Positions 35,993 to 44,286 of a stretch of DNA of 51,697 nt are shown in pieces. The notes beneath the pieces were generated by a model. The model was not told the DNA's origin. It searched no databases and was given only the letters and a program-made list of their open reading frames with translations. The position numbers and the translations under genes were made by a program. Source of the stretch: a bacterium (GTDB lineage Bacteria > Bacillota > Clostridia > UBA1381); contig JAUNPN010000005.1 in the NCBI GenBank assembly GCA_030536655.1, positions 1 to 51,697 of the forward strand. The letters are read 5' to 3'. Within the stretch, counting starts at the first letter, position 1. The number at the start of each line of letters is the position of its first letter.

Positions 35993-37767
35993 GGATAGAT
36001 AAAAAAATTATCATTCAAAATATGCCCTATCTCTTGTTCTTCTGGATTGCCGATAAGCTCGGATATATGTATAGGATAACATATGGGAACAAGTTAATAG
36101 GAATGATTAAGGGAATTGCGGAGTTATTTAAGGCTCCGCTTTTTTCGTTCCACCCGCGCGATATGCTGATTGGTATTCTCGGCGCACTTGCGGTTAAAGG
36201 AGCAGTTTATCTTAAAGGCAAGAACGCGAAAAAGTACCGCAAGGGCATTGAATACGGTTCGGCGCGCTGGGGCACGGCTGCGGATATTGCGCCGTATATG
36301 GATAAGGATTTTTACAATAACGTCCTTTTAACTAACACGGAACGGCTGACTATGGAGAGCCGCCCGAAGCAGCCGAAGTATGCAAGGAATAAAAATGTCC
36401 TTGTAATCGGCGGTTCGGGCAGCGGCAAAACGAGGTTTTTCATAAAGCCTAATTTAATGCAAATGCACTCATCATACGTTGTTACCGATCCGAAAGGCAC
36501 AGTATTGATTGAATGCGGCAAACTCCTACAGCGCGGAGGTTATCGGATAAAATCGTTGAATACGATAAATTTCAAAAAGAGTATGAAATACAATCCGTTT
36601 CAATATATCCGAAGCGAAAAGGATATTTTAAAGCTCGTGAATACCCTTATCGCCAATACCAAAGGTGAGGGCGAAAAATCCGGCGAGGATTTCTGGATTA
36701 AAGCCGAACGGCTTTACTACTGCGCTCTTATCGGGTACATATGGTACGAAGCGCCGGAAGAAGAAAAGAACTTTATTACGCTCCTCGATATGATAAACGC
36801 CTCCGAAGCGAAAGAGGACGACGAGAACTATAAAAGTCCCGTTGATTTGCTCTTTGAACGTCTGGAGAAAAAGGAGCCGGAGCATTTTGCGGTAAAGCAG
36901 TATAAAAAATACAAAATGGCAGCGGGCAAAACAGCAAAATCTATTCTTATTTCTTGTGGCGCCAGATTAGCTCCATTCGACATAAAAGAATTAAGGGATT
37001 TAATGGAGTATGACGAGCTGGAGCTTGACACATTGGGCGACAGGAAAACGGCGCTGTTCGTTATTATTTCAGATACGGATGACACTTTTAATTTTGTAGT
37101 CGCTATAATGTACACACAATTATTCAATTTACTATGCGATAAGGCGGACGACGTTTACGGCGGCAGGCTTCCCGTTCACGTTCGGTTTTTGCTTGATGAA
37201 ATGGCGAATATCGGACAGATACCGAAGTTTGAAAAACTGATTGCCACAATCCGAAGCCGTGAAATCTCCGCTTGTATCATATTACAGGCGCAGTCCCAGT
37301 TAAAAGCTATCTACAAGGACAACGCCGACACAATCACGGGGAATTGCGATACTACACTGTTTCTCGGCGGTAAGGAAAAATCAACGCTCAAAGAAATTTC
37401 CGAAGCTCTCGGAAAAGAAACGATTGATACCTTTAATACCTCCGAAACACGGAGCAATCAAAATTCCTACGGATTGAATTATCAGAAACTTGGAAAGGAG
37501 CTGATGTCACAGGATGAATTAGCTGTAATGGACGGCGGCAAGTGCATATTACAGCTTCGCGGCGTGCGACCGTTTCTGTCGGAGAAATATGATATAACGG
37601 CGCACCCCAGATACAAATACCTTGCCGATTTTGACGAAAGGAACAAGTTTGATATGGAACGATATATGAAAAAAAGAAAAACGGTTGTAAAGCCGGACGA
37701 GGTATTCGATTACTACGATATTGAATTGCCTCAAACAAAAACAGAAACTAAAATCAAAGGAGGATAA
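35989..37767 (+). CDS. VirD4/TraG-type type IV coupling ATPase
   Basis: 592 residues. An N-terminal membrane portion (segments ~10-30 and ~55-70) is followed by IEYGSARWGTAADIAPYM, Walker A GGSGSGKT (141-148), VVTDPKGTVLIECG, and Walker B FLLDEMANIG (D403, E404). The conserved IILQAQSQLKAIY and TLFLGGKE follow. The protein docks the DNA-relaxase complex to the transfer channel. Both neighbours (PcfB and Maff2) are those expected in Tn1549-type elements. The C-terminal ~40 residues are charged and variable. Confidence 0.95.
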   Translation: MRIDKKIIIQNMPYLLFFWIADKLGYMYRITYGNKLIGMIKGIAELFKAPLFSFHPRDMLIGILGALAVKGAVYLKGKNAKKYRKGIEYGSARWGTAADIAPYMDKDFYNNVLLTNTERLTMESRPKQPKYARNKNVLVIGGSGSGKTRFFIKPNLMQMHSSYVVTDPKGTVLIECGKLLQRGGYRIKSLNTINFKKSMKYNPFQYIRSEKDILKLVNTLIANTKGEGEKSGEDFWIKAERLYYCALIGYIWYEAPEEEKNFITLLDMINASEAKEDDENYKSPVDLLFERLEKKEPEHFAVKQYKKYKMAAGKTAKSILISCGARLAPFDIKELRDLMEYDELELDTLGDRKTALFVIISDTDDTFNFVVAIMYTQLFNLLCDKADDVYGGRLPVHVRFLLDEMANIGQIPKFEKLIATIRSREISACIILQAQSQLKAIYKDNADTITGNCDTTLFLGGKEKSTLKEISEALGKETIDTFNTSETRSNQNSYGLNYQKLGKELMSQDELAVMDGGKCILQLRGVRPFLSEKYDITAHPRYKYLADFDERNKFDMERYMKKRKTVVKPDEVFDYYDIELPQTKTETKIKGG

Positions 37768-37775
37768 AATTTTAT

Positions 37776-37988
37776 ATGCAGTTTTTTACAGAAGCAGTCA
37801 ACGTACTGCAAACACTTGTAATCGCGCTGGGCGCGGGACTTTGCGTGTGGGGCGGTATCAACCTTATGGAAGGTTACGGCGGAGATAACCCCGGCGCTAA
37901 GTCACAAGGTGTTAAGCAACTTATCGCAGGCGGGGGTGTTGTTCTTATCGGAACAACGCTTGTACCCTTATTGTCGGGCCTGTTCTGA
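37776..37988 (+). CDS. Maff2-family small membrane protein
   Basis: 70 residues, two hydrophobic helices separated by a short loop (GYGGDNPGAKSQGVKQLIAG), the characteristic Maff2 pattern with VWGGINLMEGYG. A small channel component resembling VirB2/VirB3-like pilin-size proteins (inference). AAAGGAGG ribosome site. Three bases before the VirB6-like start. Confidence 0.9.
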   Translation: MQFFTEAVNVLQTLVIALGAGLCVWGGINLMEGYGGDNPGAKSQGVKQLIAGGGVVLIGTTLVPLLSGLF

Positions 37989-37991
37989 TAA

Positions 37992-38861
37992 ATGGGCGCG
38001 ATATTTGATAAAATCACAGAATTTATCAAGGAGTTTTTAATTTCCCTTATCACAGGCAGCCTCGGCACTATGTTTGACGACGTCAATACAAAGGTCGGCA
38101 CGATTGCAGCGGACGTAGGACAAACGCCGCAGAGCTGGAACGGCAGTATTTTTAATCTGCTGCATAACCTGTCCGATACGGTAATCGTACCGATTGCCGG
38201 GCTGATTATTACGTTCATACTTTGTTATGAGCTTATCACTATGATAATGGAAAAGAACAATATGCACGATATAGACACATTTATGTTTTTCAAATACATA
38301 TTTAAGGCGTGTGTGGCGGTGTACATCGTCACGCATACCTTTGATATAACAATGGCGGTGTTCGATTTGGGACAGCATATTGTAACCCAGAGTGCCGGAG
38401 TTATCGGCGCAAATACGAGTATTGATATTTCATCGGCGCTTACGGATATTGAAGCAACCCTATCCGCTATGGGAATCGGCGAGCTGTTTTTACTCGTGCT
38501 CGAAACGTCCTTGGTAAGTCTGTGTATGAAAATTCTGTCGGTATGTATCACCGTCGTTATATTCGGCAGAATGATTGAAATTTATATGTACTGCTCTGTG
38601 GGAGCAATCCCGTTCGCCACTATGACAAACCGTGAATGGGGGCAGGTCGGTAACAACTACCTGCGCGGACTTGTAGCTCTTTCCTTGCAGGGATTTTTCA
38701 TAATGGTATGCGTAGGAATATACGCTGTGCTTGTAAACGGGTTCACCGTTACAACTAATTTGCATACGACAATATTTACCGTCGCGGCATATACCGTTGT
38801 GTTGTGCATTACCCTGTTTAAGACGGGCAGCATAAGCAGATCAATTCTGAACGCGCATTAA
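37992..38861 (+). CDS. VirB6/TrbL-like polytopic membrane protein of the transfer channel
   Basis: 289 residues with about six hydrophobic segments (e.g. VIVPIAGLIITFILCYELIT, ILSVCITVVIFGRM, GIYAVLVNG, TVAAYTVVLCITLF). Size and position after Maff2 match the CD0411-type VirB6-like protein of C. difficile CTns. AIPFATMTNREWGQVGNNYL before the last helices is typical. It forms the inner membrane part of the conjugation channel. Starts three bases after Maff2. Confidence 0.85.
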   Translation: MGAIFDKITEFIKEFLISLITGSLGTMFDDVNTKVGTIAADVGQTPQSWNGSIFNLLHNLSDTVIVPIAGLIITFILCYELITMIMEKNNMHDIDTFMFFKYIFKACVAVYIVTHTFDITMAVFDLGQHIVTQSAGVIGANTSIDISSALTDIEATLSAMGIGELFLLVLETSLVSLCMKILSVCITVVIFGRMIEIYMYCSVGAIPFATMTNREWGQVGNNYLRGLVALSLQGFFIMVCVGIYAVLVNGFTVTTNLHTTIFTVAAYTVVLCITLFKTGSISRSILNAH

Positions 38862-38870
38862 GGAGGGTTT

Positions 38871-39404
38871 ATGAAAAAATACAACATCATATACGCCGAC
38901 CCGCCGTGAAAATACCGCTGCGGTCACATAAAGGGTGCGGGTTGTAATCATTATCCCGTAATGGAGCTTGACGAAATCTGCGCTTTGCCTGTTAATAAAA
39001 TTACAGTGGATGACTGCATTTTATTTTTATGGACAACGTTCCCGAAAATGTATGAAGCGCTTGACGTTCTTACCGCTTGGGGTTTTGAGTATAAAACGGT
39101 CGCGTTCGTATGGATAAAGCAAAACCCAAAAAGCAGGGATTGGTTTACGGGCTTAGGCAGATGGACGCGCTCAAACGCGGAAATATGTCTGCTTGCCACA
39201 AAAGGCAGACCGGTACGGTTTTCAAGAGCCGTTCACCAGCTCATTATTTCGCCCGTTGAGGAACACAGCAAGAAGCCCGATATTACAAGAGATAAAATTG
39301 TGGAGCTTGCGGGCAATCTTCCGCGCATAGAGCTTTTCGCCCGTCAAAGAGTCCTCGGCTGGGACGCTTGGGGCAATGAGGTAGAATGTGATATTGAGCT
39401 TTAA
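38871..39404 (+). pseudogene. MT-A70 type adenine-specific DNA methyltransferase with TGA in the DPPW motif
   Basis: ATG 38871 follows AAGGAGGG. The frame reads MKKYNIIYADPP then TGA (38907-38909), where MT-A70 enzymes have Trp of the catalytic DPPW motif, then KYRCGH and 160 further undisturbed codons: LFLWTTFPKMYEALDVLTAW, TKGRPVRFSR, REKIVEL-like and RIELFARQRV, all typical of the family. So one TGG-to-TGA change breaks an otherwise intact N6-adenine methylase of 177 residues. An internal ATG (38961) would give a protein without the catalytic motif. TGA ends other genes in the window, so it is not a Trp codon. Recent inactivation, or read-through, are the alternatives. Confidence 0.85.
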
Positions 39405-39422
39405 AAATTTTTCTTAAAAGCC

Positions 39423-39451
39423 TTGACAAACATTATCATATATGATAACAT
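39423..39451 (+). promoter_or_regulatory. Toxin-antitoxin promoter with palindromic operator
   Basis: TTGACA (39423-39428), 17-base spacer, TAACAT (39446-39451). A perfect 16-bp palindrome TTATCATATATGATAA (39433-39448) occupies the spacer and -10. Its location fits autorepression by the antitoxin/complex. Confidence 0.7.
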
Positions 39452-39491
39452 AATTATATACAAGAGCATATACTGTATCGGGAGGATTGAA

Positions 39492-39857
39492 ATGGATTGG
39501 AGTCTTGAATTTTACAAAAAATCAAACGGTGAAATCCCCGTTCTGGAATTTTTACTGTCGCTAAATCCCAAAATGAGAGCAAAAGCCTTTTCTGAAATAG
39601 AGCTGTTGGAAAAGCACGGTACAAATTTAAGAGAACCGTATGCCAAAACGATAAAAGGTGAAAAATACAAGGGTTTGTTCGAACTGAGAATAAAATTTTC
39701 ATCGGATATAAGCCGTATATTTTATTTTACATTTAAAGATAATAAATTTGTTCTATTAAACGGATTTACAAAAAAATCAAACAAAACTCCCAAAACCGAG
39801 CTTGAAAGAGCGGTTAAGTATAAAAAAGATTATGAAAGCAGGTGTGAAAATGAGTAA
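39492..39857 (+). CDS. RelE/HigB-type toxin (phage-derived Gp49-like family)
   Basis: 121 residues from ATG 39492, chosen for the GGGAGG site six bases upstream. Fits the HigB/Gp49-like RelE-fold ribosome-dependent mRNase: EFLLSLNPKMRAKAFSEIEL, GLFELRIKFSSDISRIFYFT and FVLLNGFTKKSNKTPKTELE, then a Lys-rich end. It cleaves mRNA on the ribosome when free. Overlaps the antitoxin start by eight bases, toxin first, as in HigBA. AT-rich, so probably acquired separately from the transfer genes. Confidence 0.88.
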   Translation: MDWSLEFYKKSNGEIPVLEFLLSLNPKMRAKAFSEIELLEKHGTNLREPYAKTIKGEKYKGLFELRIKFSSDISRIFYFTFKDNKFVLLNGFTKKSNKTPKTELERAVKYKKDYESRCENE

Positions 39858-40134
39858 AGCGGGAATGAAATTTTCCGACGTCAAGGAGCTTTTAATGAAA
39901 GATGGTGAATTTAAGTCGGAATATGAGAAATTAAAACCGAGATATGACGTTATATCGCAGATTATCGAGGAACGCTCCAAACAGAATATAACACAGGAAG
40001 AATTAGCTCTGCGCGTAGGCACTCAAAAATCAAATATCTCACGCTTGGAAAGCGGGACGTATAACCCGTCGTTGGATTTTTTGATTAAGGTTGCTCATTC
40101 GCTCGGTAAAGAGGTTCAAATATCATTGAGATAA
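39850..40134 (+). CDS. HigA/Xre-type antitoxin
   Basis: 94 residues from ATG 39850, with AGGTG upstream; an earlier in-frame ATG at 39802 lies inside the toxin gene. C-terminal Xre helix-turn-helix: ITQEELALRVGTQKSNISRL then ESGTYNPSLDFLIKVAHSLG. The N-terminal ~35 residues probably wrap the toxin. It likely binds the palindrome at 39433-39448. Terminator hairpin 12 bases downstream. Confidence 0.9.
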   Translation: MSKAGMKFSDVKELLMKDGEFKSEYEKLKPRYDVISQIIEERSKQNITQEELALRVGTQKSNISRLESGTYNPSLDFLIKVAHSLGKEVQISLR

Positions 40135-40146
40135 ATATATTTGCAT

Positions 40147-40178
40147 AAAGTCTGTTGATTATTTCGGCAGACTTTTTT
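40147..40178 (+). terminator. Intrinsic terminator between antitoxin and prgI
   Basis: 8-bp stem AAAGTCTG/CAGACTTT (40147-40154, 40168-40175) followed by T's, then the AAAAGGAGGAG ribosome site of prgI ~15 bases later. Confidence 0.7.
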
Positions 40179-40208
40179 CATACAAAAATTGAAAAGGAGG
40201 AGTAAATT

Positions 40209-40589
40209 ATGCCGTATGTACCCGTACCAAAAGACTTGACTACGGTAAAAACAAAGGTAGCGTTTAACTTAACCAAACGCCAGCTCATATGCTTCGGCGG
40301 CGCGGCTGCCGTTGGAATACCTACATATTTTCTGACGCGCGGCTTTTTAGGCAACACCGGCGCTGTTATGGCGCTTTTAGCTGCGGCGCTTCCGTTCTTT
40401 GTGTTCGCTATGTACGAGAAGAACGGACAGCCGCTTGAAAAGATTTTGAAAAACTATTACATCACACGAATTAAAAGACCGAAAGTGCGGCCGTATCGGA
40501 CAAATAATCTGTACGCCGCATTGGAACGGCAAAGTAAATTGAATAAGGAGGTTCAAATTATTGTCGGAAACAAAGAAAGAAAAACCTAA
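40209..40589 (+). CDS. PrgI-family conjugal transfer membrane protein
   Basis: 126 residues. MPYVPVPKDLTTVKTKVAFN at the N terminus and two hydrophobic helices (LICFGGAAAVGIPTYFLTRG; AVMALLAAALPFFVFAMYEK) are the PrgI signature, followed by a basic tail. PrgI resembles VirB3 and pairs with VirB4 in the Gram-positive type IV secretion channel. Its end overlaps the VirB4 start by 29 bases, suggesting coupled translation. Confidence 0.92.
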   Translation: MPYVPVPKDLTTVKTKVAFNLTKRQLICFGGAAAVGIPTYFLTRGFLGNTGAVMALLAAALPFFVFAMYEKNGQPLEKILKNYYITRIKRPKVRPYRTNNLYAALERQSKLNKEVQIIVGNKERKT

Positions 40590-42984
40590 AATTACTATTT
40601 CTAAGAATAAGCCTTTAAACGGCAAACAAAGGCGGCAGCTTGCCGAAGCCGTGAAAAAGGCGAAAATGCAGGGCAAGATTGCAATGTCAGCGCAGGAAAC
40701 CATACCGTATATTGAAATGCGTCCCGATGGGATTTGCAAGGTTACAAAAACCTTTTATACAAAAACTATCCGCTTTTTGGATATAAATTATCAGCTTGCG
40801 AGGAACGAGGACAAAAACACGATTTTTGAAAACTACTGTAATTTTCTTAATTACTTTGACAAGTCCATATCGGTCCAGCTTTCTTTTATCAATCAGACAA
40901 TGAATATCGCTGATTTTGAAAAGAGTATTTATATTCCCTTGCAGAATGATAGGTTTGATGAAATTCGTATCGAGTATTCGGAAATGCTGAAAAATCAGCT
41001 TGCCAGAGGAAACAACGGACTTGTCAAGCACAAGTACATCACGTTCGGGATTGAAGCCGACAACATACAGGCGGCAAAGCAGAAACTTGAACGCATTGAA
41101 GCGAACGTGCTGAATAATTTTAAAATTCTCGGCGTACAGGCGTTTCCGCTCAACGGCATTGAAAGGCTGGAGCTTTTACATTCGTGCTTTAATCAGGACG
41201 AAAATGCAAAATTCAATTTCAGCTGGAATATGATACACAAAACGGGATTATCCACCAAGGATTTTATCGCGCCGACCTCGTTCGATTTCTCGGACGGACG
41301 CACGTTCCGTATGGGAAAGAAAATCGGCGCGGTATCATTTTTACAGATACTTGCGCCGGAGCTCACAGACCGTATGCTTGTGGATTTCCTCGACTTGCAG
41401 AATAATTTATCCGTAAATATTCACATCAAAAGCGTAGACCGGACGGACGCGATAAAGACAATTAAACGCAAGCTGACCGACATAGATAAAATGGTTATTG
41501 AAGAACAGAAAAAGGCAGTCAGAAGCGGTTACGATATTGACATCATTCCGTCCGACCTGTCCACTTACGGCGGCGAAGCTAAGAAGCTGTTGGAGGAATT
41601 GCAGTCAAGAAATGAAAGAATGTTCCTTGTAACAATTCTCATAATGACTACCGCCGATAAGCGCAGGGATCTTGAAAATATCATCTTCGCGGCGCAGAGT
41701 ATCGCGCAGCAGAATAACTGTCCGTTAAGACGGCTCGATTATCAGCAGGAAGCGGGGTTAATGTCAAGCGTGCCGATTGGTATAACTCAGATAGAAATTC
41801 AGCGGAGCTTAACCACGTCAAGCGCCGCTATTTTTGTACCCTTTACCACTCAGGAGCTTTTTTCGGACAGCAAAGAAGCGTTGTACTGCGGTTTAAATGC
41901 GCTGTCAAATAATATGATAATGGTTGACCGCAAACTGCTGAAGAACCCGAACGGGCTTGTGCTCGGCACGCCCGGCAGCGGTAAATCATTCAGCGCAAAA
42001 AGAGAAATTACAAACGTATTTCTTGTCACAAACGACGATATTTACATATGTGATCCCGAAGCCGAGTATTATCCCCTTGTACGCGCATTGGGCGGTCAGG
42101 TTATCAGACTCAGCCCTACATCAAAGGACTATATCAATCCTATGGATATTAACCTCAACTACTCGGACGAGGAAAATCCTCTTGCACTGAAATCAGACTT
42201 TATTCTTTCATTATGTGAGCTTATCATAGGCGGACGCACAGGTCTTGAACCCGGCGAAAAGAGTATTATAGACCGCGCGCTCAGTAAGGTATATGAGGAA
42301 TATTTTAAAAATCCCGTACCCGAAAATATGCCGATTTTGGGCGATCTTTACCGCGTTATCCGCGAACAGAACGACGCGGAAGCTCACAGAATTGCAACGG
42401 CGCTTGAAATGTATGTGACGGGTACGCTTAATGTGTTCAATCACCGCACAAACGTTGATATATCCAACCGTATCGTATGCTTCGATATTAAAGAACTCGG
42501 CAAGCAGTTAAAGAAAATCGGGATGCTCGTTGTGCAGGATCAGATTTGGAACAGAGTCACCATTAACCGCAGCGAGCATAAATCCACACGCTACTATGTA
42601 GACGAATTTCACTTACTCTTAAAAGACGAGCAGACGGCGGCGTACAGTGTAGAGATATGGAAACGGTTTCGTAAATGGGGCGGTATTCCGACAGGTATTA
42701 CGCAGAACGTCAAAGACTTATTGGGCAGCAGCGAAATAGAGAATATATTTGAAAATTCCGATTACATATATATGCTGAATCAGGCACAGGGCGACCGTGA
42801 AATACTTGCAAAGAAGCTCGGTATCTCGCCGCAGCAGCTTTCCTATGTTACGCAGTCGGGAGCCGGCGAGGGATTGTTATTTTACGGCAGTACGATAATT
42901 CCGTTCGTTGACCGCTTCCCGAAAGATACGAAGCTCTACGGCTTAATGACAACCCGTCCTACCGAGGTGGTTCAAATTGAGTAA
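40561..42984 (+). CDS. VirB4/TraE-type conjugation ATPase
   Basis: 807 residues from TTG 40561, with AGGAGG nine bases upstream. Provides energy for the transfer channel. Walker A GTPGSGKS at 469-476; Walker B YYVDEFHLLL (D681, E682); NPMDINLNYSDEENPLALKS and EKSIIDRALSKVYEEY are typical. The C-terminal TGITQNVKDLLGSSE resembles the conserved TQ segment. Length is as expected. Its stop overlaps the cytosine methylase start by eight bases. Confidence 0.95.
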   Translation: MSETKKEKPKITISKNKPLNGKQRRQLAEAVKKAKMQGKIAMSAQETIPYIEMRPDGICKVTKTFYTKTIRFLDINYQLARNEDKNTIFENYCNFLNYFDKSISVQLSFINQTMNIADFEKSIYIPLQNDRFDEIRIEYSEMLKNQLARGNNGLVKHKYITFGIEADNIQAAKQKLERIEANVLNNFKILGVQAFPLNGIERLELLHSCFNQDENAKFNFSWNMIHKTGLSTKDFIAPTSFDFSDGRTFRMGKKIGAVSFLQILAPELTDRMLVDFLDLQNNLSVNIHIKSVDRTDAIKTIKRKLTDIDKMVIEEQKKAVRSGYDIDIIPSDLSTYGGEAKKLLEELQSRNERMFLVTILIMTTADKRRDLENIIFAAQSIAQQNNCPLRRLDYQQEAGLMSSVPIGITQIEIQRSLTTSSAAIFVPFTTQELFSDSKEALYCGLNALSNNMIMVDRKLLKNPNGLVLGTPGSGKSFSAKREITNVFLVTNDDIYICDPEAEYYPLVRALGGQVIRLSPTSKDYINPMDINLNYSDEENPLALKSDFILSLCELIIGGRTGLEPGEKSIIDRALSKVYEEYFKNPVPENMPILGDLYRVIREQNDAEAHRIATALEMYVTGTLNVFNHRTNVDISNRIVCFDIKELGKQLKKIGMLVVQDQIWNRVTINRSEHKSTRYYVDEFHLLLKDEQTAAYSVEIWKRFRKWGGIPTGITQNVKDLLGSSEIENIFENSDYIYMLNQAQGDREILAKKLGISPQQLSYVTQSGAGEGLLFYGSTIIPFVDRFPKDTKLYGLMTTRPTEVVQIE

Positions 42985-43999
42985 TGAGCTTACACATTTA
43001 AGTTTATTCAGTGGAATCGGAGGAATAGACCTCGCCGCAGAAGCGGCGGGGTTTACTACCGTCTGCCAGTGCGAATGGGCGGATTATCCGACTGCCGTAC
43101 TTGAAAAACGGTGGCCGAATGTGCCGCGTTTTCGTGATATTACTACACTAACAAAGGAGGGATTTTTTGAAAGAACAGGACGAAACACAGTTACCCTCAT
43201 ATCCGGCGGCTTCCCCTGTCAGCCGTTCAGCTTTGCGGGAAAACGAGAGGGATTTAATGATACCCGTTACCTGTGGCCTGAAATGGTCAGAGTTATTTCC
43301 GAGCTGCACCCCCATTGGGTGCTTGGGGAGAATGTTAGCGGCTTCATCAATGTGGGGCTCGACAAAACGATATTTGACTTGGAGCGTGAGGGCTACGCTG
43401 TTCAAACATTCGTATATCCGGCTTGCGGCGTCGGCGCGTGGCATGAGCGCACAAGAACTTTTATCGTCGCGGCTGATGTTTCCCACACCCCTTGCGTCAG
43501 ACAAGCACACGGTAAAGGACGCAATGAACCTGAACGTCTACCTGTCGGACAACGGGATATTCCGCAAGAAGAACCCGAACGGGGCAATATGGAGTCTGCC
43601 GCTGTCGGCGGCGGTGTTTTACTTAACTCCGATAGCCTCGGACGGGATAAGATCGAAGTTTCCGCCGGAGGTGATGAAAAAGAGCAAGGACAAGGCGAAC
43701 CTTGCGGCGCAGATAATTTTACAGGAAAATCCGCAGGTGGAAACGGCGGCACTCAATCCCGATTGGACGGAGTGGTTAATGGGGTTCCCGCTGAAATGGA
43801 CGGACATAAACTGTGGAAACGAGAGCCTACAGGCGTTCCGCGTATAACGGAAGAAACAAAAAACAGAGCCTTGCGCTTAAAAACGCTCGGTAACGCCGTT
43901 TGTCCTCCGCAGGTGTACCCGATATTAAAATGTATCGCAGATATTGAAACAGGGGCTTGCAGGAATAATTGTATGTTTGGGGGCGCTTGTAATGGATAA
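42977..43999 (+). CDS. DNA cytosine-5 methyltransferase (Dcm-like)
   Basis: 340 residues. Motif I LSLFSGIGGIDLAAE, catalytic motif IV GGFPCQPFSFAGK (C81), motif VI GENVSG, and motif X LKTLGNAVCPPQVYPI are all present, so it is probably active. Such enzymes help elements evade restriction. Between about residues 168 and 290 the sequence becomes rich in Gly/Glu/Arg/Asp with no recognised motif, where a second reading frame (43167-43847) looks more protein-like. The start overlaps VirB4 by eight bases; the stop overlaps the next small gene by eight bases. Confidence 0.93.
   Translation: MSNELTHLSLFSGIGGIDLAAEAAGFTTVCQCEWADYPTAVLEKRWPNVPRFRDITTLTKEGFFERTGRNTVTLISGGFPCQPFSFAGKREGFNDTRYLWPEMVRVISELHPHWVLGENVSGFINVGLDKTIFDLEREGYAVQTFVYPACGVGAWHERTRTFIVAADVSHTPCVRQAHGKGRNEPERLPVGQRDIPQEEPERGNMESAAVGGGVLLNSDSLGRDKIEVSAGGDEKEQGQGEPCGADNFTGKSAGGNGGTQSRLDGVVNGVPAEMDGHKLWKREPTGVPRITEETKNRALRLKTLGNAVCPPQVYPILKCIADIETGACRNNCMFGGACNG
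43167..43847 (+). CDS. Candidate overprinted gene in the +1 frame of the cytosine methylase
   Basis: 226 codons fully inside the methylase. Start TTG 43167 is preceded by AAAGGAGGG (43153-43161) at five-base distance; pcfB and virB4 in the same element also use TTG. The first ~100 codons are the shadow of the methylase motifs (YPAASPVSRSA opposite GGFPCQPFS). The second half reads like a real protein: FPTPLASDKHTVKDAMNLNV, then WSLPLSAAVFYLTPIASDG, and finally LNPDWTEWLMGFPLKWTDI. I recall that last motif in proteins associated with phage and element cytosine methylases. Function unknown. Alternatives: an old in-frame module now frameshifted, or chance. No stop codon occurs in 680 bases, the longest such buried frame in the window. 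Confidence 0.55.
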   Translation: MKEQDETQLPSYPAASPVSRSALRENERDLMIPVTCGLKWSELFPSCTPIGCLGRMLAASSMWGSTKRYLTWSVRATLFKHSYIRLAASARGMSAQELLSSRLMFPTPLASDKHTVKDAMNLNVYLSDNGIFRKKNPNGAIWSLPLSAAVFYLTPIASDGIRSKFPPEVMKKSKDKANLAAQIILQENPQVETAALNPDWTEWLMGFPLKWTDINCGNESLQAFRV

Positions 44000-44171
44000 A
44001 AGGTTAAACAAGGATTTTCTGAATGCGAGCGGCTGCAAAGATTTTACGGCGTATGAAGCGATAAAAAATGTTCAGCGCGAGGAACGGCAAAAGCTGATTG
44101 CCGATATTACGGAGCTTGCAGCAAAGCACGGTTATGAGATTACAAGCCAGATTAAGCTTGCGGAAAAATAG
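43992..44171 (+). CDS. Small helical protein downstream of the methylase, unknown function
   Basis: 59 residues from ATG 43992, overlapping the methylase stop by eight bases, with a G-rich site (GGGGGCG) upstream. Mostly charged helices (YEAIKNVQREERQKLIADIT, then ELAAKHGYEITSQIKLAEK). No family recognised. Translational coupling to the methylase is likely. Confidence 0.6.
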   Translation: MDKRLNKDFLNASGCKDFTAYEAIKNVQREERQKLIADITELAAKHGYEITSQIKLAEK

Positions 44172-44202
44172 ATTAAAACGTAAATTTTGGTGAGTATGCG
44201 AA

Positions 44203-44231
44203 TTGATTATTGTGCGGAATTGTGGTATGAT
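44203..44231 (+). promoter_or_regulatory. Promoter of the DUF6273 cargo gene
   Basis: TTGATT (44203-44208), 17-base spacer, TATGAT (44226-44231). The region 44200-44280, including ATTGTGCGG, TGTGGTATG and later AATTTGTGGAG, closely resembles the leader at 51350-51420. Confidence 0.65.
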
Positions 44232-44286
44232 ATTTATAATAAATAGACAAGTTGAAATTTGTGGAGTAAATAGAGGAGGATAAGAT

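Noticed and set aside
38907-38909. Reassignment of TGA to tryptophan
   Set aside because: Well-identified genes such as malQ and xylB end at TGA at the expected length, so TGA is a normal stop.
38961-39404. Internal ATG as the true start of the adenine methylase
   Set aside because: It would omit the DPP catalytic region, while the upstream ATG at 38871 has an excellent ribosome site and reads into the conserved N terminus. The gene is better described as interrupted.
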